Positions 50,227 to 59,765 of a stretch of 62,268 nt of DNA are shown here, in pieces. The stretch's first letter is position 1, and the number at the start of each line of letters is the position of its first letter. Source of the stretch: JBJKRF01 sp046704785. Its GTDB lineage: Bacteria > Chloroflexota > Anaerolineae > Anaerolineales > Villigracilaceae. Location: NCBI GenBank assembly GCA_046704785.1, contig JBJKRF010000127.1, positions 1 through 62,268 of the forward strand, written 5' to 3'. The notes beneath the pieces were generated by a model, which was given only the letters and a program-made list of their open reading frames with translations, made no database searches and was not told where the DNA came from. A program made the position numbers and the translations under genes.

Positions 50227-51359
50227 TTTAGCTGTTTCTTGTACGAAAGTGCTTTTCGGTAGACATCCAGTGTTTGCCTGATAGAAGCTTGTTGCATCGC
50301 GGCCATCCAGTTTTCTGCATTGGTGCCCATGCGATGACGTAAATCTCCGTCCAGGAGCAACCGTACAATGGCCTCTGCCAGTTCTTCTATGTTGGTGGGA
50401 GTCACGAGAAGCCCTGTAACGCCATCTTCGACATATTCAGCCAGGCAGCCCACGCGCGAGGCGACAACCGGTTTTGCAAAACTATAGGCTGTTACCAATA
50501 CGCCGCTGGTGGAAGCCGAGATGTACGGCAGCACCACCAAAGCAGCTCGCTGAAAGGTAGCGGCCATTACATCGCCCGGCACAACACCTTCGGTGATTTC
50601 GAACTTGCTGTCGTCGCCGATCATTTGTCGGCAGCGTTCCAGGTCCTCTCCGTGCGCCGAGATCAAGATGCGCACGTTGGGTATCTGTTGCGTAATCAAG
50701 GGTTGCGCCTTAATAAGATATTCCAATCCTTTCTGCGGGTGGGCCCGGCCAAAAAAGAGGACGGTGGCAGGTTCTTCCGAGACCGAACGCCTGCGCCACA
50801 TGGACGCGCGGGCGTACATACTCAATGGCACGTATGCAACCCGGTCTGCAGGAATGCCATAAATTCGCTTGACCAGTTCAATCTGACTGGCGCCATTCAC
50901 GATCACCATATCAGACCCATAAACCGCCAGTTTGTTGGTTCCCCATACCACAGGGGTTGGCAATCGCTCTCCAGTATTCGCAACAGGGACAATGACGGTT
51001 GTAACCACCGGGATGTTTTCCAGAAACAGGGCCAGGAGTGCAAACCACATTTCGCCGGGATTCAAGAGGATATGAACGAGATCGACGCCGTCCTCCTGCA
51101 TAGTGCGCGCAAGTTTACGAAAAAATGCAAAGGAGCGCGGGTCGCGCATGCGGGGCGACTGCAACAAACGCACCTTACAGGTTCTGGGCAGGAGTCCCGC
51201 CTCGTAGATGCCATCGATGGGACGATCCGAATCGCCTATTTCCTCAATGGTTTGGGCATAATCCAGGTAGACGGTAACTGTCTCGCCCTCCGCATTGAAA
51301 CCATTGGCCAGATCGAGCAAATAATCGGCTTGCGACCGGGTAATAATTCCAACGTGCAT
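50223..51359 (-). CDS. Glycosyltransferase family 4
   Basis: 378 residues, GT-B fold. The N-terminal half starts MHVGIITRSQADYLLDLANGF and includes GVDLVHILLNPGEMWFALLALF. The donor half has ATVLFFGRAHPQKGLEYLIKA, VRILISAHGEDLERC and VLPYISASTSGVLVTAYSFAKPVVASRVG, the normal GT4 sugar-nucleotide segment. The usual glutamate of the E-x7-E motif is replaced by the S-x-S-G-V stretch that many GT4 enzymes show. A 4-base overlap couples it to the GNAT gene. Specificity unknown. Confidence 0.87.
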   Translation of the reverse strand: MHVGIITRSQADYLLDLANGFNAEGETVTVYLDYAQTIEEIGDSDRPIDGIYEAGLLPRTCKVRLLQSPRMRDPRSFAFFRKLARTMQEDGVDLVHILLNPGEMWFALLALFLENIPVVTTVIVPVANTGERLPTPVVWGTNKLAVYGSDMVIVNGASQIELVKRIYGIPADRVAYVPLSMYARASMWRRRSVSEEPATVLFFGRAHPQKGLEYLIKAQPLITQQIPNVRILISAHGEDLERCRQMIGDDSKFEITEGVVPGDVMAATFQRAALVVLPYISASTSGVLVTAYSFAKPVVASRVGCLAEYVEDGVTGLLVTPTNIEELAEAIVRLLLDGDLRHRMGTNAENWMAAMQQASIRQTLDVYRKALSYKKQLN

Positions 51360-51412
51360 TCGAATGCCTCTCTTCCTCCACCAAATTCGGTCACGGGTGC
51401 CTGATCGACCCT

Positions 51413-52321
51413 TTATGGCGACACATATCCAAATCTTCGCAAGATCGGAAAGAATTTAGAATCGAGGCTATTGACCGTCTCAGGACTCAATTTCACTTTA
51501 TAGTCTCCAGGCATTCCCTTACGGACATGCTGATGAATATCCTCCTGTTTAGGCCGTAAGTGCTGCGCCTCTTTCTGCAGGGACGCTAAAAGTTCGTCGC
51601 TGATTTCCAGTTGACAGTAGGCCAGTAAATTCTTTAACCAAGCCTGAAAATCGGTAGCCATCTCTTCGTATTTCGTAACGTAGACATGGGAATAACGATC
51701 AAGCAGCAGATCGATATATCGCTGATACGTCGCGTGGACTCGGCCGCACTCACTTTCGGCATATTCATCGATTGTGACTTGCCTGGCTTTTCGCCTCATC
51801 TGCATAAATTTGTCATATTTATTCCCGCGCCTGGAAGGTTCCGAATGGCTGAACCCATAAGAATAATATTCAGAAACAAGCACGTCTCGCGGGTCACGGA
51901 CCATCAAAAGAACACAGTATTTTTCAAAGTCTGAAATGCCTTCGATCATGCCGCCAAAAACGCTATACAAATATCCGGTAGGCTTGAACAAATATTGATA
52001 ACGGTCCATCTCACAAGCCGAGAGATCATCCAGATAAGGGAACTTGGTATGAAAAGCATATTCGGCCAGCCCAACAGGAATCAGACCATTCTCAGCGGCG
52101 CAACGCATAAGGAGATCGCGGACATACTGGGTGGCCGCCTTGTTCATCGAAAAGTGAATGATGCTTGGGTGATTGTTTTCGTTTTGATGTTCACCCTTCA
52201 CCAGTTTCATCTCGACACTTAAATGTTTTTCCAAATACCTTCTCAACAGGTAATCCCCAGTGACCGGGGCTTCCCAAAGGAATGATTTCAATCGCTCTTT
52301 TACTTTTGAAGTTGCGTCCAT
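51413..52321 (-). CDS. Sulfotransferase
   Basis: 302 residues from the ATG at 52321; a GTG eight codons upstream is possible. PAPS-dependent transfer of sulfate to a hydroxyl or amine. The 5'-phosphosulfate loop reads SIIHFSMNKAATQYVRDLL near residue 55, and the 3'-phosphate site is VRDPRDVLVSEYYSYGFS near residue 145. A C-terminal LRPKQEDIHQHVRKGMPGDYK segment matches the RKGxxGDWK cofactor motif of the family. Within a polysaccharide cluster it most likely sulfates the glycan. No PAPS-making genes are in the window. Confidence 0.87.
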   Translation of the reverse strand: MDATSKVKERLKSFLWEAPVTGDYLLRRYLEKHLSVEMKLVKGEHQNENNHPSIIHFSMNKAATQYVRDLLMRCAAENGLIPVGLAEYAFHTKFPYLDDLSACEMDRYQYLFKPTGYLYSVFGGMIEGISDFEKYCVLLMVRDPRDVLVSEYYSYGFSHSEPSRRGNKYDKFMQMRRKARQVTIDEYAESECGRVHATYQRYIDLLLDRYSHVYVTKYEEMATDFQAWLKNLLAYCQLEISDELLASLQKEAQHLRPKQEDIHQHVRKGMPGDYKVKLSPETVNSLDSKFFPILRRFGYVSP

Positions 52322-52381
52322 TTTCGTCAGGCCTATCTGTCGCACAATCTGTATTTCCAGACATGCATCGATATGCTTCCA

Positions 52382-53584
52382 TCAATGCACAGTTTTCTCA
52401 TAAGATTTTAGTAATTTCTCGGCAATCACATCCCAATCGTAATTTTCTACAACCAACTCTCTGGCCTGTTCAGCAATATGCCTATACAATGCCCGATCTG
52501 TAAGAAGCCGAATGGTTTGCTTGGCAAACTCATCCGGTTCATCGGCAATTAAAAGATGCTGCTCGTGCAGCACGTCCAAGCCTTCACAGCCAATAGACGT
52601 CGAAACCACCGGACGGCCTAACGCCATTGCCTCCAGGATTTTCAGGCGCGTTCCTCCTCCCGCCCGCAACGGCACGATGCTGACGGTGGCCTGCTGATAA
52701 TAGGGCAATACGTCCTCAACATATCCGGTCACGTGAACATTTTCTCCGGCCAGTCGAGTCACTTCAGGCAAGGGGCTCGCCCCGACAATCCATACCTGGA
52801 CGTTTTGAATCGTCCGTTGTATATAAGGGAGGATTTGCTCACAAAAGTAAACGGCACCATCTACACAAGGGGCATAACTCATGGAACCAATAAATATCAG
52901 CGCGGGGGGGCCATCCTGATTCACCTTGAGACGCTGATACTTTCTCGTATCCGTACCATTTGGAATCACGTCGATATTCAAATGTGAGTTATTGGCAAGC
53001 AAAGTTTGATGTTCAGCTTCAGATACGACAAAACAACGGTCGAACCTTTCAGCGTAGCTTGGCTCCCACTTCAATAGCTGGCGGGCAAAAATCCAGGTAC
53101 GCAAGCTCGAGATAGGATTCCTCTCAATGCGCGAGATCCGTTTGGATTGATCGTACGCGACATTATGGAACGTAAGCGTAGAGGCACAATTCGCATCTGG
53201 ATCGATGCTCTCCTGATAGAGGGCCAACCGTGAGTGTTCGATTTGCACGATGTCATAGTGCTCTTCCGATGTCAGACGACGGATCAAGTCTGACATTTTC
53301 TGTGAATAGAGCAATCGCAATTCAAATGGTTTCCCTTGCCGATAGTAGGTAAGCATATCGGGCAAGCAAGTCAGGGGATTGGGCCATTCATGATTAACGA
53401 CTTCTATTCGGCAGCAAAATTTCGATAGATGCGCAATACTTTCTGCAAGCCCCGGCGACTCGAAAAGAGCAAGCAGGTGTATTTCATGGTATTGAGAAAT
53501 ACGCCGGATGAGGTTGTAGACGCGGATCGTATCTCCAGAAATAGCGGGATAGGGCAAATAGTCTGTAACAAGCAAAATCCGCAT
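52382..53584 (-). CDS. Glycosyltransferase family 4
   Basis: 400 residues from the ATG at 53584, which has GGAG 6 bases upstream; the longer frame has ten extra codons without support. It starts MRILLVTDYLPYPAISGDTIRVYNLIRRISQYHEIHLLAL, resembling the Stp1-type sugar transferases seen in exopolysaccharide clusters. The donor half has LIFIGSMSYAPCVDGAVYFCEQIL, VHVTGYVEDVLPYYQQATVSIVPLRAGGGTRLKILEAMALGRPVVST, a clear GT4 E-x7-E motif (intact glutamate in KILEAMALG). Sugar specificity unknown. Same strand as its neighbours. Confidence 0.88.
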   Translation of the reverse strand: MRILLVTDYLPYPAISGDTIRVYNLIRRISQYHEIHLLALFESPGLAESIAHLSKFCCRIEVVNHEWPNPLTCLPDMLTYYRQGKPFELRLLYSQKMSDLIRRLTSEEHYDIVQIEHSRLALYQESIDPDANCASTLTFHNVAYDQSKRISRIERNPISSLRTWIFARQLLKWEPSYAERFDRCFVVSEAEHQTLLANNSHLNIDVIPNGTDTRKYQRLKVNQDGPPALIFIGSMSYAPCVDGAVYFCEQILPYIQRTIQNVQVWIVGASPLPEVTRLAGENVHVTGYVEDVLPYYQQATVSIVPLRAGGGTRLKILEAMALGRPVVSTSIGCEGLDVLHEQHLLIADEPDEFAKQTIRLLTDRALYRHIAEQARELVVENYDWDVIAEKLLKSYEKTVH

Positions 53585-53666
53585 TTTTTCTCCAAAGAAA
53601 AATTTTCCAGGCACATGCCAAACACCGGACGCTAGTGGATCAAGCTATATTTATCGTCGCGACAAA

Positions 53667-54941
53667 TCAATGGGAATTGCCGTATGCGCTGACTCTCTTG
53701 GCTTTCACTACCTCGAAAATGTACTCTTCCATACGGCTGACAATTCGCTCCAGAGTAAATCGTGAACGAATCGTTATGAAAGCATTGTGGCTTAGTTGTG
53801 CTGCTAAAACAGGGTCTTGCAGAAGTTTTCTGATGGCTTCTGCCAGGTCGCGAGGGTTGTCAGGCGATACCAGTAATCCATTTTGAAAATCATCAATTAT
53901 TTCTGGTACGCCGCCATTTTGAGTAGCAATCACGGGTAACCCTTGCGCCATGGCCTCGATCACGACCCGGCCGAATGGTTCTTGCCAGCGAGACGTGAAA
54001 AGCAAAGCGTCATAATACTGAAAGCGCATCAGCACTTCTTTTTGATCCAACTTCCCTAAAAAAGAGACTCGGTCGCTTATGCCTAAATGATCCGCCAATT
54101 GTTTAAGAAAGGCCAAAAAATCGGGACTACCCTCTCCAATAATATCGAGATGCACTACCGGGTTGGCGGACTCACTTTTGAGTCTGGCCACCGCTCTGAT
54201 CGCAACATCCGGGCCCTTTTCAGGTTCCACCCGTCCACTAAACGCCAGTCTGACAACGCCGTCACGAGGGACAAAAGGGTAATTTGGACGACTGAGCGGA
54301 TACCGAAGGGAATATAAAGGCAACCCACTTGGAATCACTTCCATTCCGGCGGAAGGGAAGCCAGCTTTCATGTAATAGTTTTTAACGTACTGGCTAATAA
54401 ATAGAAGATGGGTCAGATGCAACTTCTCCATCTCTCTTCTTCCAAATACGAGAGAACGATAAAGCTTTTTCGGGAGAGGAACTCTTTCGTCGGCAAGTTG
54501 CTTGACGCGTGCGAATGAGTAATCCTCGATGCGAAAACAGGCCGGCAAACCAGCATCCTGCACAGCCGATGCCGGGCTTACCGTAAGATGACCAAGATGC
54601 CACAGGTAGGCCATTTCGGGTTGCGTCTTTGAAATGATGTGCCGCGTAATGTCATAATTTCTGCGAGATACACGTATTCGCTGCAATTGGAGAAGGCGAT
54701 TTATGAAATAAGCAAATTTTTCGGAATGTTCGTGAAGCCCATATTCCAGGAACGATGGATCAAAATCCAACAGCCGGTAAACGTTCCCTTGGGTCAGCTT
54801 TTGGTCTAAGCCCCACGAACTGGTTAGAACCGTTACTTCGTGGCCTCGGCCGGATAGTGCTTCAACGGTATCTCTGCAATTTATTTCGTACCCGCCAATA
54901 TGGTATGGAGGATATAGGTCACTAATGATCAGTATCTTCAT
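53667..54941 (-). CDS. Glycosyltransferase family 4
   Basis: 424 residues. MKILIISDLYPPYHIGGYEINCRDTVEALSGRGHEVTVLTSSWG is a classic GT4 N-terminus with the GGxE motif. The donor half: LAFSGRVEPEKGPDVAIRAVARL, LHLDIIGEG-like HLDIIGEGSPDF, DRVSFLGKL and LLFTSRWQEPFGRVVIEAMAQGLPVIATQNGGVPEII, with both conserved glutamates. Start overlaps the flippase stop by 4 bases (ATGA). It is the first glycosyltransferase after the flippase in transcription order. Specificity unknown. Confidence 0.9.
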   Translation of the reverse strand: MKILIISDLYPPYHIGGYEINCRDTVEALSGRGHEVTVLTSSWGLDQKLTQGNVYRLLDFDPSFLEYGLHEHSEKFAYFINRLLQLQRIRVSRRNYDITRHIISKTQPEMAYLWHLGHLTVSPASAVQDAGLPACFRIEDYSFARVKQLADERVPLPKKLYRSLVFGRREMEKLHLTHLLFISQYVKNYYMKAGFPSAGMEVIPSGLPLYSLRYPLSRPNYPFVPRDGVVRLAFSGRVEPEKGPDVAIRAVARLKSESANPVVHLDIIGEGSPDFLAFLKQLADHLGISDRVSFLGKLDQKEVLMRFQYYDALLFTSRWQEPFGRVVIEAMAQGLPVIATQNGGVPEIIDDFQNGLLVSPDNPRDLAEAIRKLLQDPVLAAQLSHNAFITIRSRFTLERIVSRMEEYIFEVVKAKRVSAYGNSH

Positions 54942-56446
54942 GGCTCAAGGCCCTTATGAAGTTCAAAAATCCGAACAAAAGCCCTTATCATCTTTTCAGC
55001 CTCAGAACGCACAAAGATAAAATCGTCTTTCGTAATGACTGAAAAGAAAGCGTTGACCAGCACGAATAAAGCCAGAGCAGCAATTTTGAACAAGAGATTA
55101 TCGGTTGGGACAAAAAAGACAAGAGCGGCCCAACCGGCAAAAATAGCCAAGGGTTTCAAGTAGGCTGACAAAACATGTACCGGAAATTTACGAGTAAGGA
55201 ATATGTAGTTCAAGGGATTGGTCGCTGCCGGGCCGACAATTTCGGTGATGCCGGCGCCGACGATTCCAAGTACAGGGAGGAGCAGCCAGTTCAATAAGAG
55301 ACTCACACCTGCATGCACCAGATTGATTTTTGCAGGCTTATCCGACTCTCCGACAGCCACCAAGGACTTTCCTAACAGGTAACCGATCAAAGTCAAGGTT
55401 AAGGCAATCATCAAGATGAAGAATACGGGTGCCGCAGCAATATATTGGTCTGAAAAGAGCAATCGCATGATGTCTTTCCCAAAAAGAAAAGCAATAGATG
55501 CGATGAACAGGCTGACGAACGTGACCAACCGGAGCGCATTCCGCAACAAAGACTCGGCTTTTTCGTGCTCAGCAGTGGAGTGTAGACGAGAAAACAAAGG
55601 GAAGAAAACTGTATTGTAGGCATCAAAAAAAGATAACAGGCTGTCTGGAATTTTACGGGCCACCTCGAAATATGCAATATCCGCCGGAGAAAGCATGGCA
55701 GCAATCATCAAGGTATCGATACGGCCATAGAAGAAACTCAGGATGTCATTAAGCTGAAGAGGAAAACCAAATTTGATAATGTCTTTTGCCAAAGTGAACT
55801 CAAGCGTCAAGCGTTTCTTAACCGGTATGGAAAGGAATATATATGCGCCAGCGATTAAATATGCAATCAAATAAGAACAAACCAGTACGGCCAAGCTACT
55901 TATGGGCAGTACGATCAGTAAAAACAATAAGGCCAGATTTAGGAAGCTGGATAGAATATCCCAAACTGCAATCTGTTTGAACAACAAGAAACCTTGCATA
56001 ATCGACTGCATCGTAGAAGTAAAACTACCTAAGAAAAACATTACGACAACAAAAATAAATGTGCTGGTTTCCCAGGCAACTCCGAACAGCTTAAAGAAAA
56101 ACGGTGCAAGCGCCCAGGCGATCAGGGCCATCAATCCGAAAGCAATCAGCCGCAACGTTAAGAAAGTGTTTACCAGTAATTCTTGGTGAGCCGCATCTTC
56201 TGAAATCGCCAGGAATCGAGGAATTACAAGACCAAATCCCAAGGTGGTCAGTTGCGTTAAGAGGCCCGACATCAATGAGAGCAAAATAAAACTCCCGTAG
56301 ACATCCGCTGTAAACTTTCGGGTCGAGACCACGACCAAGGCCAGGCCTAAGACCATCGTTACAGCGTTGGCAACGGTCAGCCAGGCCGTTCCAGCAACAG
56401 CTTGTGAGGCGCTATTATCGTCGTCGCTTTTTTTTAAGGGTGTCAT
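54938..56446 (-). CDS. Polysaccharide flippase, Wzx/MATE-type
   Basis: 502 residues with about twelve to fourteen hydrophobic helices evenly spaced along the protein, e.g. LTVANAVTMVLGLALVVVSTRKF, ILSSFLNLALLFLLIVLPISSLAVLVC and LIASIAFLFGKDIMRLLFSDQY. The early segment YGSFILLSLMSGLLTQLTTLGFGLVIPRFLA and the region LMIAAMLSPADIAYFEVARKIPDSL are characteristic of RfbX/Wzx oligosaccharide flippases. Moves lipid-linked repeat units across the membrane. Base composition is clearly more AT-rich than in the heme island. Coupled to the downstream glycosyltransferase by a 4-base overlap. Confidence 0.88.
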   Translation of the reverse strand: MTPLKKSDDDNSASQAVAGTAWLTVANAVTMVLGLALVVVSTRKFTADVYGSFILLSLMSGLLTQLTTLGFGLVIPRFLAISEDAAHQELLVNTFLTLRLIAFGLMALIAWALAPFFFKLFGVAWETSTFIFVVVMFFLGSFTSTMQSIMQGFLLFKQIAVWDILSSFLNLALLFLLIVLPISSLAVLVCSYLIAYLIAGAYIFLSIPVKKRLTLEFTLAKDIIKFGFPLQLNDILSFFYGRIDTLMIAAMLSPADIAYFEVARKIPDSLLSFFDAYNTVFFPLFSRLHSTAEHEKAESLLRNALRLVTFVSLFIASIAFLFGKDIMRLLFSDQYIAAAPVFFILMIALTLTLIGYLLGKSLVAVGESDKPAKINLVHAGVSLLLNWLLLPVLGIVGAGITEIVGPAATNPLNYIFLTRKFPVHVLSAYLKPLAIFAGWAALVFFVPTDNLLFKIAALALFVLVNAFFSVITKDDFIFVRSEAEKMIRAFVRIFELHKGLEP

Positions 56447-56503
56447 TTAGGGATACTCTGGGAGCACTAAGAAAGAGGAGCGGAATCTTGGCGATTCGGC
56501 CTA

Positions 56504-57982
56504 TTATTCAAATAATCTAAAATCAGCCGAGGGAGCTTGATTGAATTTATAGATGACCTCATTAACGCCCATGACGATTCCCAAGAGAACCGTCCAATAA
56601 GGTTCGGCAAAAATGGGGTCAACGATCGCGGCAAACAACACCCCGAACATCGCTACGGAGAAGGAAAGTACGATCCCTTTTAAAAACGAAGAGCGGATTT
56701 GCATCCAATTTTGGAGGCCACGTTGCATAAAACGCAATAATAGCCAAATAAAGAATAAGTACCCGAGCAAACCCGTTTTCAGCATTACCCAAAAATGTCC
56801 GTTGTGGATGTAAGCAAAATTGTCCCAACTCGTCAATACAAAATCGATACGTCGATCCCATGGACGATAATCTCCTCCCAGGCCCAAACCAATAAAAGGG
56901 TGCGCCGCAATTTGCGGAAGCGCATATTGATTCTCAACGTAGCGATATTGGAGGCTGCTCTCGTTTAGCGTACTGGGATTCACTAAGGTTCCCAGCCTTG
57001 TGATTGTTCCATTTATTAACTCCTGGGCTTGATTTCCAGACAAGATAAGCACCGGTACCATAACAAGTGTTGCAGCAGTAACCGTCCAGAAAGAAATGTT
57101 AATAAACCTTATTTTGTCTGACATTGAAACAAAAATGATCACAAGAGAAAGAGACAAAGCAAAAGCAACCCAGAAACTACGATTGAATGTCAATACGACG
57201 GCCAAAGCGACAATGATCAACTGAAAGAATCTGGTAATGAATTTAGAAGGCACCTTATTGAAAATCAACAAAACCGGTAAAGTAATCAAAACAAGTAATA
57301 CCAAAGATTGCCCCGGCGGAAGTATCCTTGTGACGCCTGGATCGCTCGTTCCGGCAGTAAACAACGTCTCTACGCGACCAGGCAAGATTTTGGTGACATC
57401 CCCCAACGCATACTGAGCAATCATGGACAAGGCAACAATAAACGTTAATACAAAGAGCCCATTTAATAATCTGCGCAAACGACGTTCATCACGAACGAAA
57501 TTGGTGACAACAAAAAATGCCAGATAAAAATTAACGGCTCGCAATTCGCCCAAGCTCTGATTAAATGTGATCGTCTTGTGAAGAATTGCGATCACGGTAG
57601 ACAATACTGCCGTGCCATAAAAAGCCAGGAGAGGCAAATCCAGTGGCGTATGGTTGAAACTGAATCCCGGCTCAACCCATACCCGCAAAAGGAGCACAGC
57701 CAATGGAATAAATAGCAGAAAATCAGAAGTAAGCAGGTGCCCAACGCCAATCGGAATCGACGGAAGTGCATTTTCGTCAAAGATCGTCGCTGTTAACACA
57801 ATAAGACAGAGAAGGGCAACCTCAGGCCATAGCCATACAATTACAAGATAGAGAATGCCTGCAATTGCAGCAATGATTAGAAATGACGGAAGCAATGTAC
57901 TGGCAAGGCCTAAAAACAGGCCAAGTCCACAGACTAAAATCATCTGCAATGGAATGGGGACCTGCCTTGATATCTCGTTCCG
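56504..57982 (-). CDS. O-antigen ligase/polymerase-like membrane protein (Wzy candidate)
   Basis: 492 residues from the ATG at 57982 (GAGAGG upstream). About ten to twelve hydrophobic helices and, between the later ones, a long external loop of the Wzy_C/WaaL type: LVNPSTLNESSLQYRYVENQYALPQIAAHPFIGLGLGG, where the YR-x-x-xxxA...HPxxGxGxG pattern is the family signature. Either polymerises repeat units or ligates the finished chain. With a flippase and an initiating transferase in the same cluster, polymerase is the more likely role. Charge pattern and low GC match the neighbouring flippase. Confidence 0.82.
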   Translation of the reverse strand, partial: RNEISRQVPIPLQMILVCGLGLFLGLASTLLPSFLIIAAIAGILYLVIVWLWPEVALLCLIVLTATIFDENALPSIPIGVGHLLTSDFLLFIPLAVLLLRVWVEPGFSFNHTPLDLPLLAFYGTAVLSTVIAILHKTITFNQSLGELRAVNFYLAFFVVTNFVRDERRLRRLLNGLFVLTFIVALSMIAQYALGDVTKILPGRVETLFTAGTSDPGVTRILPPGQSLVLLVLITLPVLLIFNKVPSKFITRFFQLIIVALAVVLTFNRSFWVAFALSLSLVIIFVSMSDKIRFINISFWTVTAATLVMVPVLILSGNQAQELINGTITRLGTLVNPSTLNESSLQYRYVENQYALPQIAAHPFIGLGLGGDYRPWDRRIDFVLTSWDNFAYIHNGHFWVMLKTGLLGYLFFIWLLLRFMQRGLQNWMQIRSSFLKGIVLSFSVAMFGVLFAAIVDPIFAEPYWTVLLGIVMGVNEVIYKFNQAPSADFRLFE

Positions 57983-58071
57983 CATAAGAATTATTCCTCT
58001 CGAAATCACAGTAAGGCTTTCTCTTTGACATACAAGACAACAGAATCAGTGCTTACTTCACAAGTTTTCCT

Positions 58072-58105
58072 ACTTCATGGACTCAGTTTTCTGTGAGTCC
58101 ATGAA
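58072..58105. other. Perfect hairpin between aminotransferase and polymerase genes
   Basis: 13-base arms cttcatggactca and tgagtccatgaag separated by 8 bases. On neither strand is it followed by a T-run, so it is not an ordinary terminator. It lies in a 177-base spacer inside the cluster and might act as an RNA processing or stability element, or a protein-binding site. Confidence 0.5.
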
Positions 58106-58159
58106 GCAGCTACGCCGCACAACAGACAACCTGTCCGGCAAAGAAACATCGGCTTCGCG

Positions 58160-59266
58160 TCATGCTTTATTCAAGAAAGTCTTGAGCGAATCTGTCACAT
58201 ATTTGATTTCGTCATCGGTGATCTCAGCATACATAGGTAATGATAAGATTTGCGAGACAACTTGCTCTGTCACAGGCAAATCACCCTGCCGATACCCCAG
58301 GAATGCCATGGCAGCTTGCTGATGAACAGGGATTGGATAGTGAATACCCGTAAAGATCCCTTGCTCTTTCAAAAAAACCTGGAGTTCATCACGTCGCGGC
58401 GTACGAATGACGTACAAATGATAGACAGGCACATTCTCAGGACATTCAACCGGAGTAACCACCGGCAGCTCTTTTAATAATTCGTTATACAAATGAGCAT
58501 GTGCCCGACGTTTCTCATTCCATGCAGCAAGGTGTGGCAATTTAGCGCGTAAAACGACAGCTTGGATTTCATCCAGACGCGCATTCAGGCCCACCAAATC
58601 ATGGTGATACCTGACCCCTGACCCATGATCGCGAATCTTACGAATTTTGGCGGCGAGGTCCGAATCGTTTGTCGTGATAAACCCGCCCTCGCCGTAGGCG
58701 CCCAGGTTTTTCGAATAATAAAAACTGAAGCCAGCCGCATCGCCCAGAGTCCCTGCTTTGCGACCCTTATATTCGGCGCCGTGCGCCTGACAGGCATCCT
58801 CAACGACCCGCAACCCATGGCGGGCAGCAATTTCCAGAAGCGGGCCCATATCGACAGTCTGCCCGTAAAGGTGCACGGGTAAAATGGCTTTCGTGCGAGG
58901 GGTGACCTTGGCCTCAACCTGAGCAATATCCATCAGATAAGTGGAAGGGTCGATATCGACAAAGACAGGCTTCGCCCCAGTGAGCAGGATAGCCTCAGCG
59001 GTGGCAATGAAGGTATGCGACACAGTGATCACTTCGTCGCCTGGGCCAATTTCTAAAGCCCGTAAAATGGTGGTGAGAGCAGCCGTCCCATCACTTACGC
59101 CGATTCCATACGCTGCGCCACAAAATTGGGCAAACTCGGCCTCCAACTGTTGGACATTCTCTCCCAGGAACAAATGCATCCCATCCAATACTTGTTCGAT
59201 CCCCGAAAGAATCTCCTGCTTCAAAGGTGCATATTGCTTGTGTAAATCCACAAATTGAATGTTCAT
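58160..59266 (-). CDS. DegT/DnrJ/EryC1-family sugar aminotransferase
   Basis: PLP enzyme adding an amino group to a 3-keto (or 4-keto) nucleotide sugar; 368 residues. MNIQFVDLHKQYAPLKQEILSGIEQVL is the family start, followed by FCGAAYGIGVSDGTAALTTIL, DEVITVSHTFIATAEAIL, the aspartate in VVEDACQAHGAEY and the PLP lysine in FSFYYSKNLGAYGEGGFI. The two genes transcribed just before it encode an LbH acetyltransferase and a Gfo/Idh dehydrogenase. The trio matches WbpE-WbpD-WbpB of Pseudomonas, which make UDP-2,3-diacetamido-glucuronic acid. Starts 10 bases after the acetyltransferase stop. Confidence 0.92.
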   Translation of the reverse strand: MNIQFVDLHKQYAPLKQEILSGIEQVLDGMHLFLGENVQQLEAEFAQFCGAAYGIGVSDGTAALTTILRALEIGPGDEVITVSHTFIATAEAILLTGAKPVFVDIDPSTYLMDIAQVEAKVTPRTKAILPVHLYGQTVDMGPLLEIAARHGLRVVEDACQAHGAEYKGRKAGTLGDAAGFSFYYSKNLGAYGEGGFITTNDSDLAAKIRKIRDHGSGVRYHHDLVGLNARLDEIQAVVLRAKLPHLAAWNEKRRAHAHLYNELLKELPVVTPVECPENVPVYHLYVIRTPRRDELQVFLKEQGIFTGIHYPIPVHQQAAMAFLGYRQGDLPVTEQVVSQILSLPMYAEITDDEIKYVTDSLKTFLNKA

Positions 59267-59276
59267 GGCCTTTTTC

Positions 59277-59765
59277 CTATGCTGATTCCAGAGTCCGGAT
59301 AACGCGGGCAGGATTTCCGGCTACGACCGCCCCGGCAGGCACATCATGTGTGACCACACTGCCCGCACCGACAATAGCATGTTCTCCCACGGTTACACCA
59401 CACAAGATAGTGGCATTACTTCCAATCGAAGCCCCATATTTAACCAGGGTAGGCATACAAACCCAATCCTCTTCTATCTGAAGTTGCCCTGTGGTCGTCG
59501 TAGCGCGAGGGTATTTATCGTTGATGAACATTACGCCATGACCGATGAAGACTTCATCTTCGATCGTGACACCCTCGCAAATAAACGAATGACTGGAGAT
59601 CTTCACTCGGCTTCCAATATGGGCGCCCTTTTGAATCTCGACAAAGGTACCAATTTTGGTCTCATCGCCAATCTCACAACCGTAGAGATTGACAAATGCA
59701 TAGACCTTAACGTCACGTCCCAACTTTACGTCGGGTGCAATACGAACGAATTGTGCATTCACCAT
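59277..59765 (-). CDS. Left-handed beta-helix sugar N-acetyltransferase (WbpD/WlbB-like)
   Basis: 162 residues made mainly of hexapeptide repeats: VRIAPDVKLGRDVKVYAF, IGDETKIGTFVEIQKGAHIGSRVKI, VTIEDEVFIGHGVMFIND, IGSNATILCGVTVGEHAIVGAGSVVT and a closing VPAGAVVAGNPARVI. The ending and the FINDKYPRA loop are typical of WlbB/WbpD enzymes that acetylate the 3-amino group of UDP-GlcNAc3N-type uronic acids, using acetyl-CoA. It overlaps the dehydrogenase stop by 7 bases. Position between the dehydrogenase and aminotransferase genes strongly supports this role. Confidence 0.9.
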   Translation of the reverse strand: MVNAQFVRIAPDVKLGRDVKVYAFVNLYGCEIGDETKIGTFVEIQKGAHIGSRVKISSHSFICEGVTIEDEVFIGHGVMFINDKYPRATTTTGQLQIEEDWVCMPTLVKYGASIGSNATILCGVTVGEHAIVGAGSVVTHDVPAGAVVAGNPARVIRTLESA

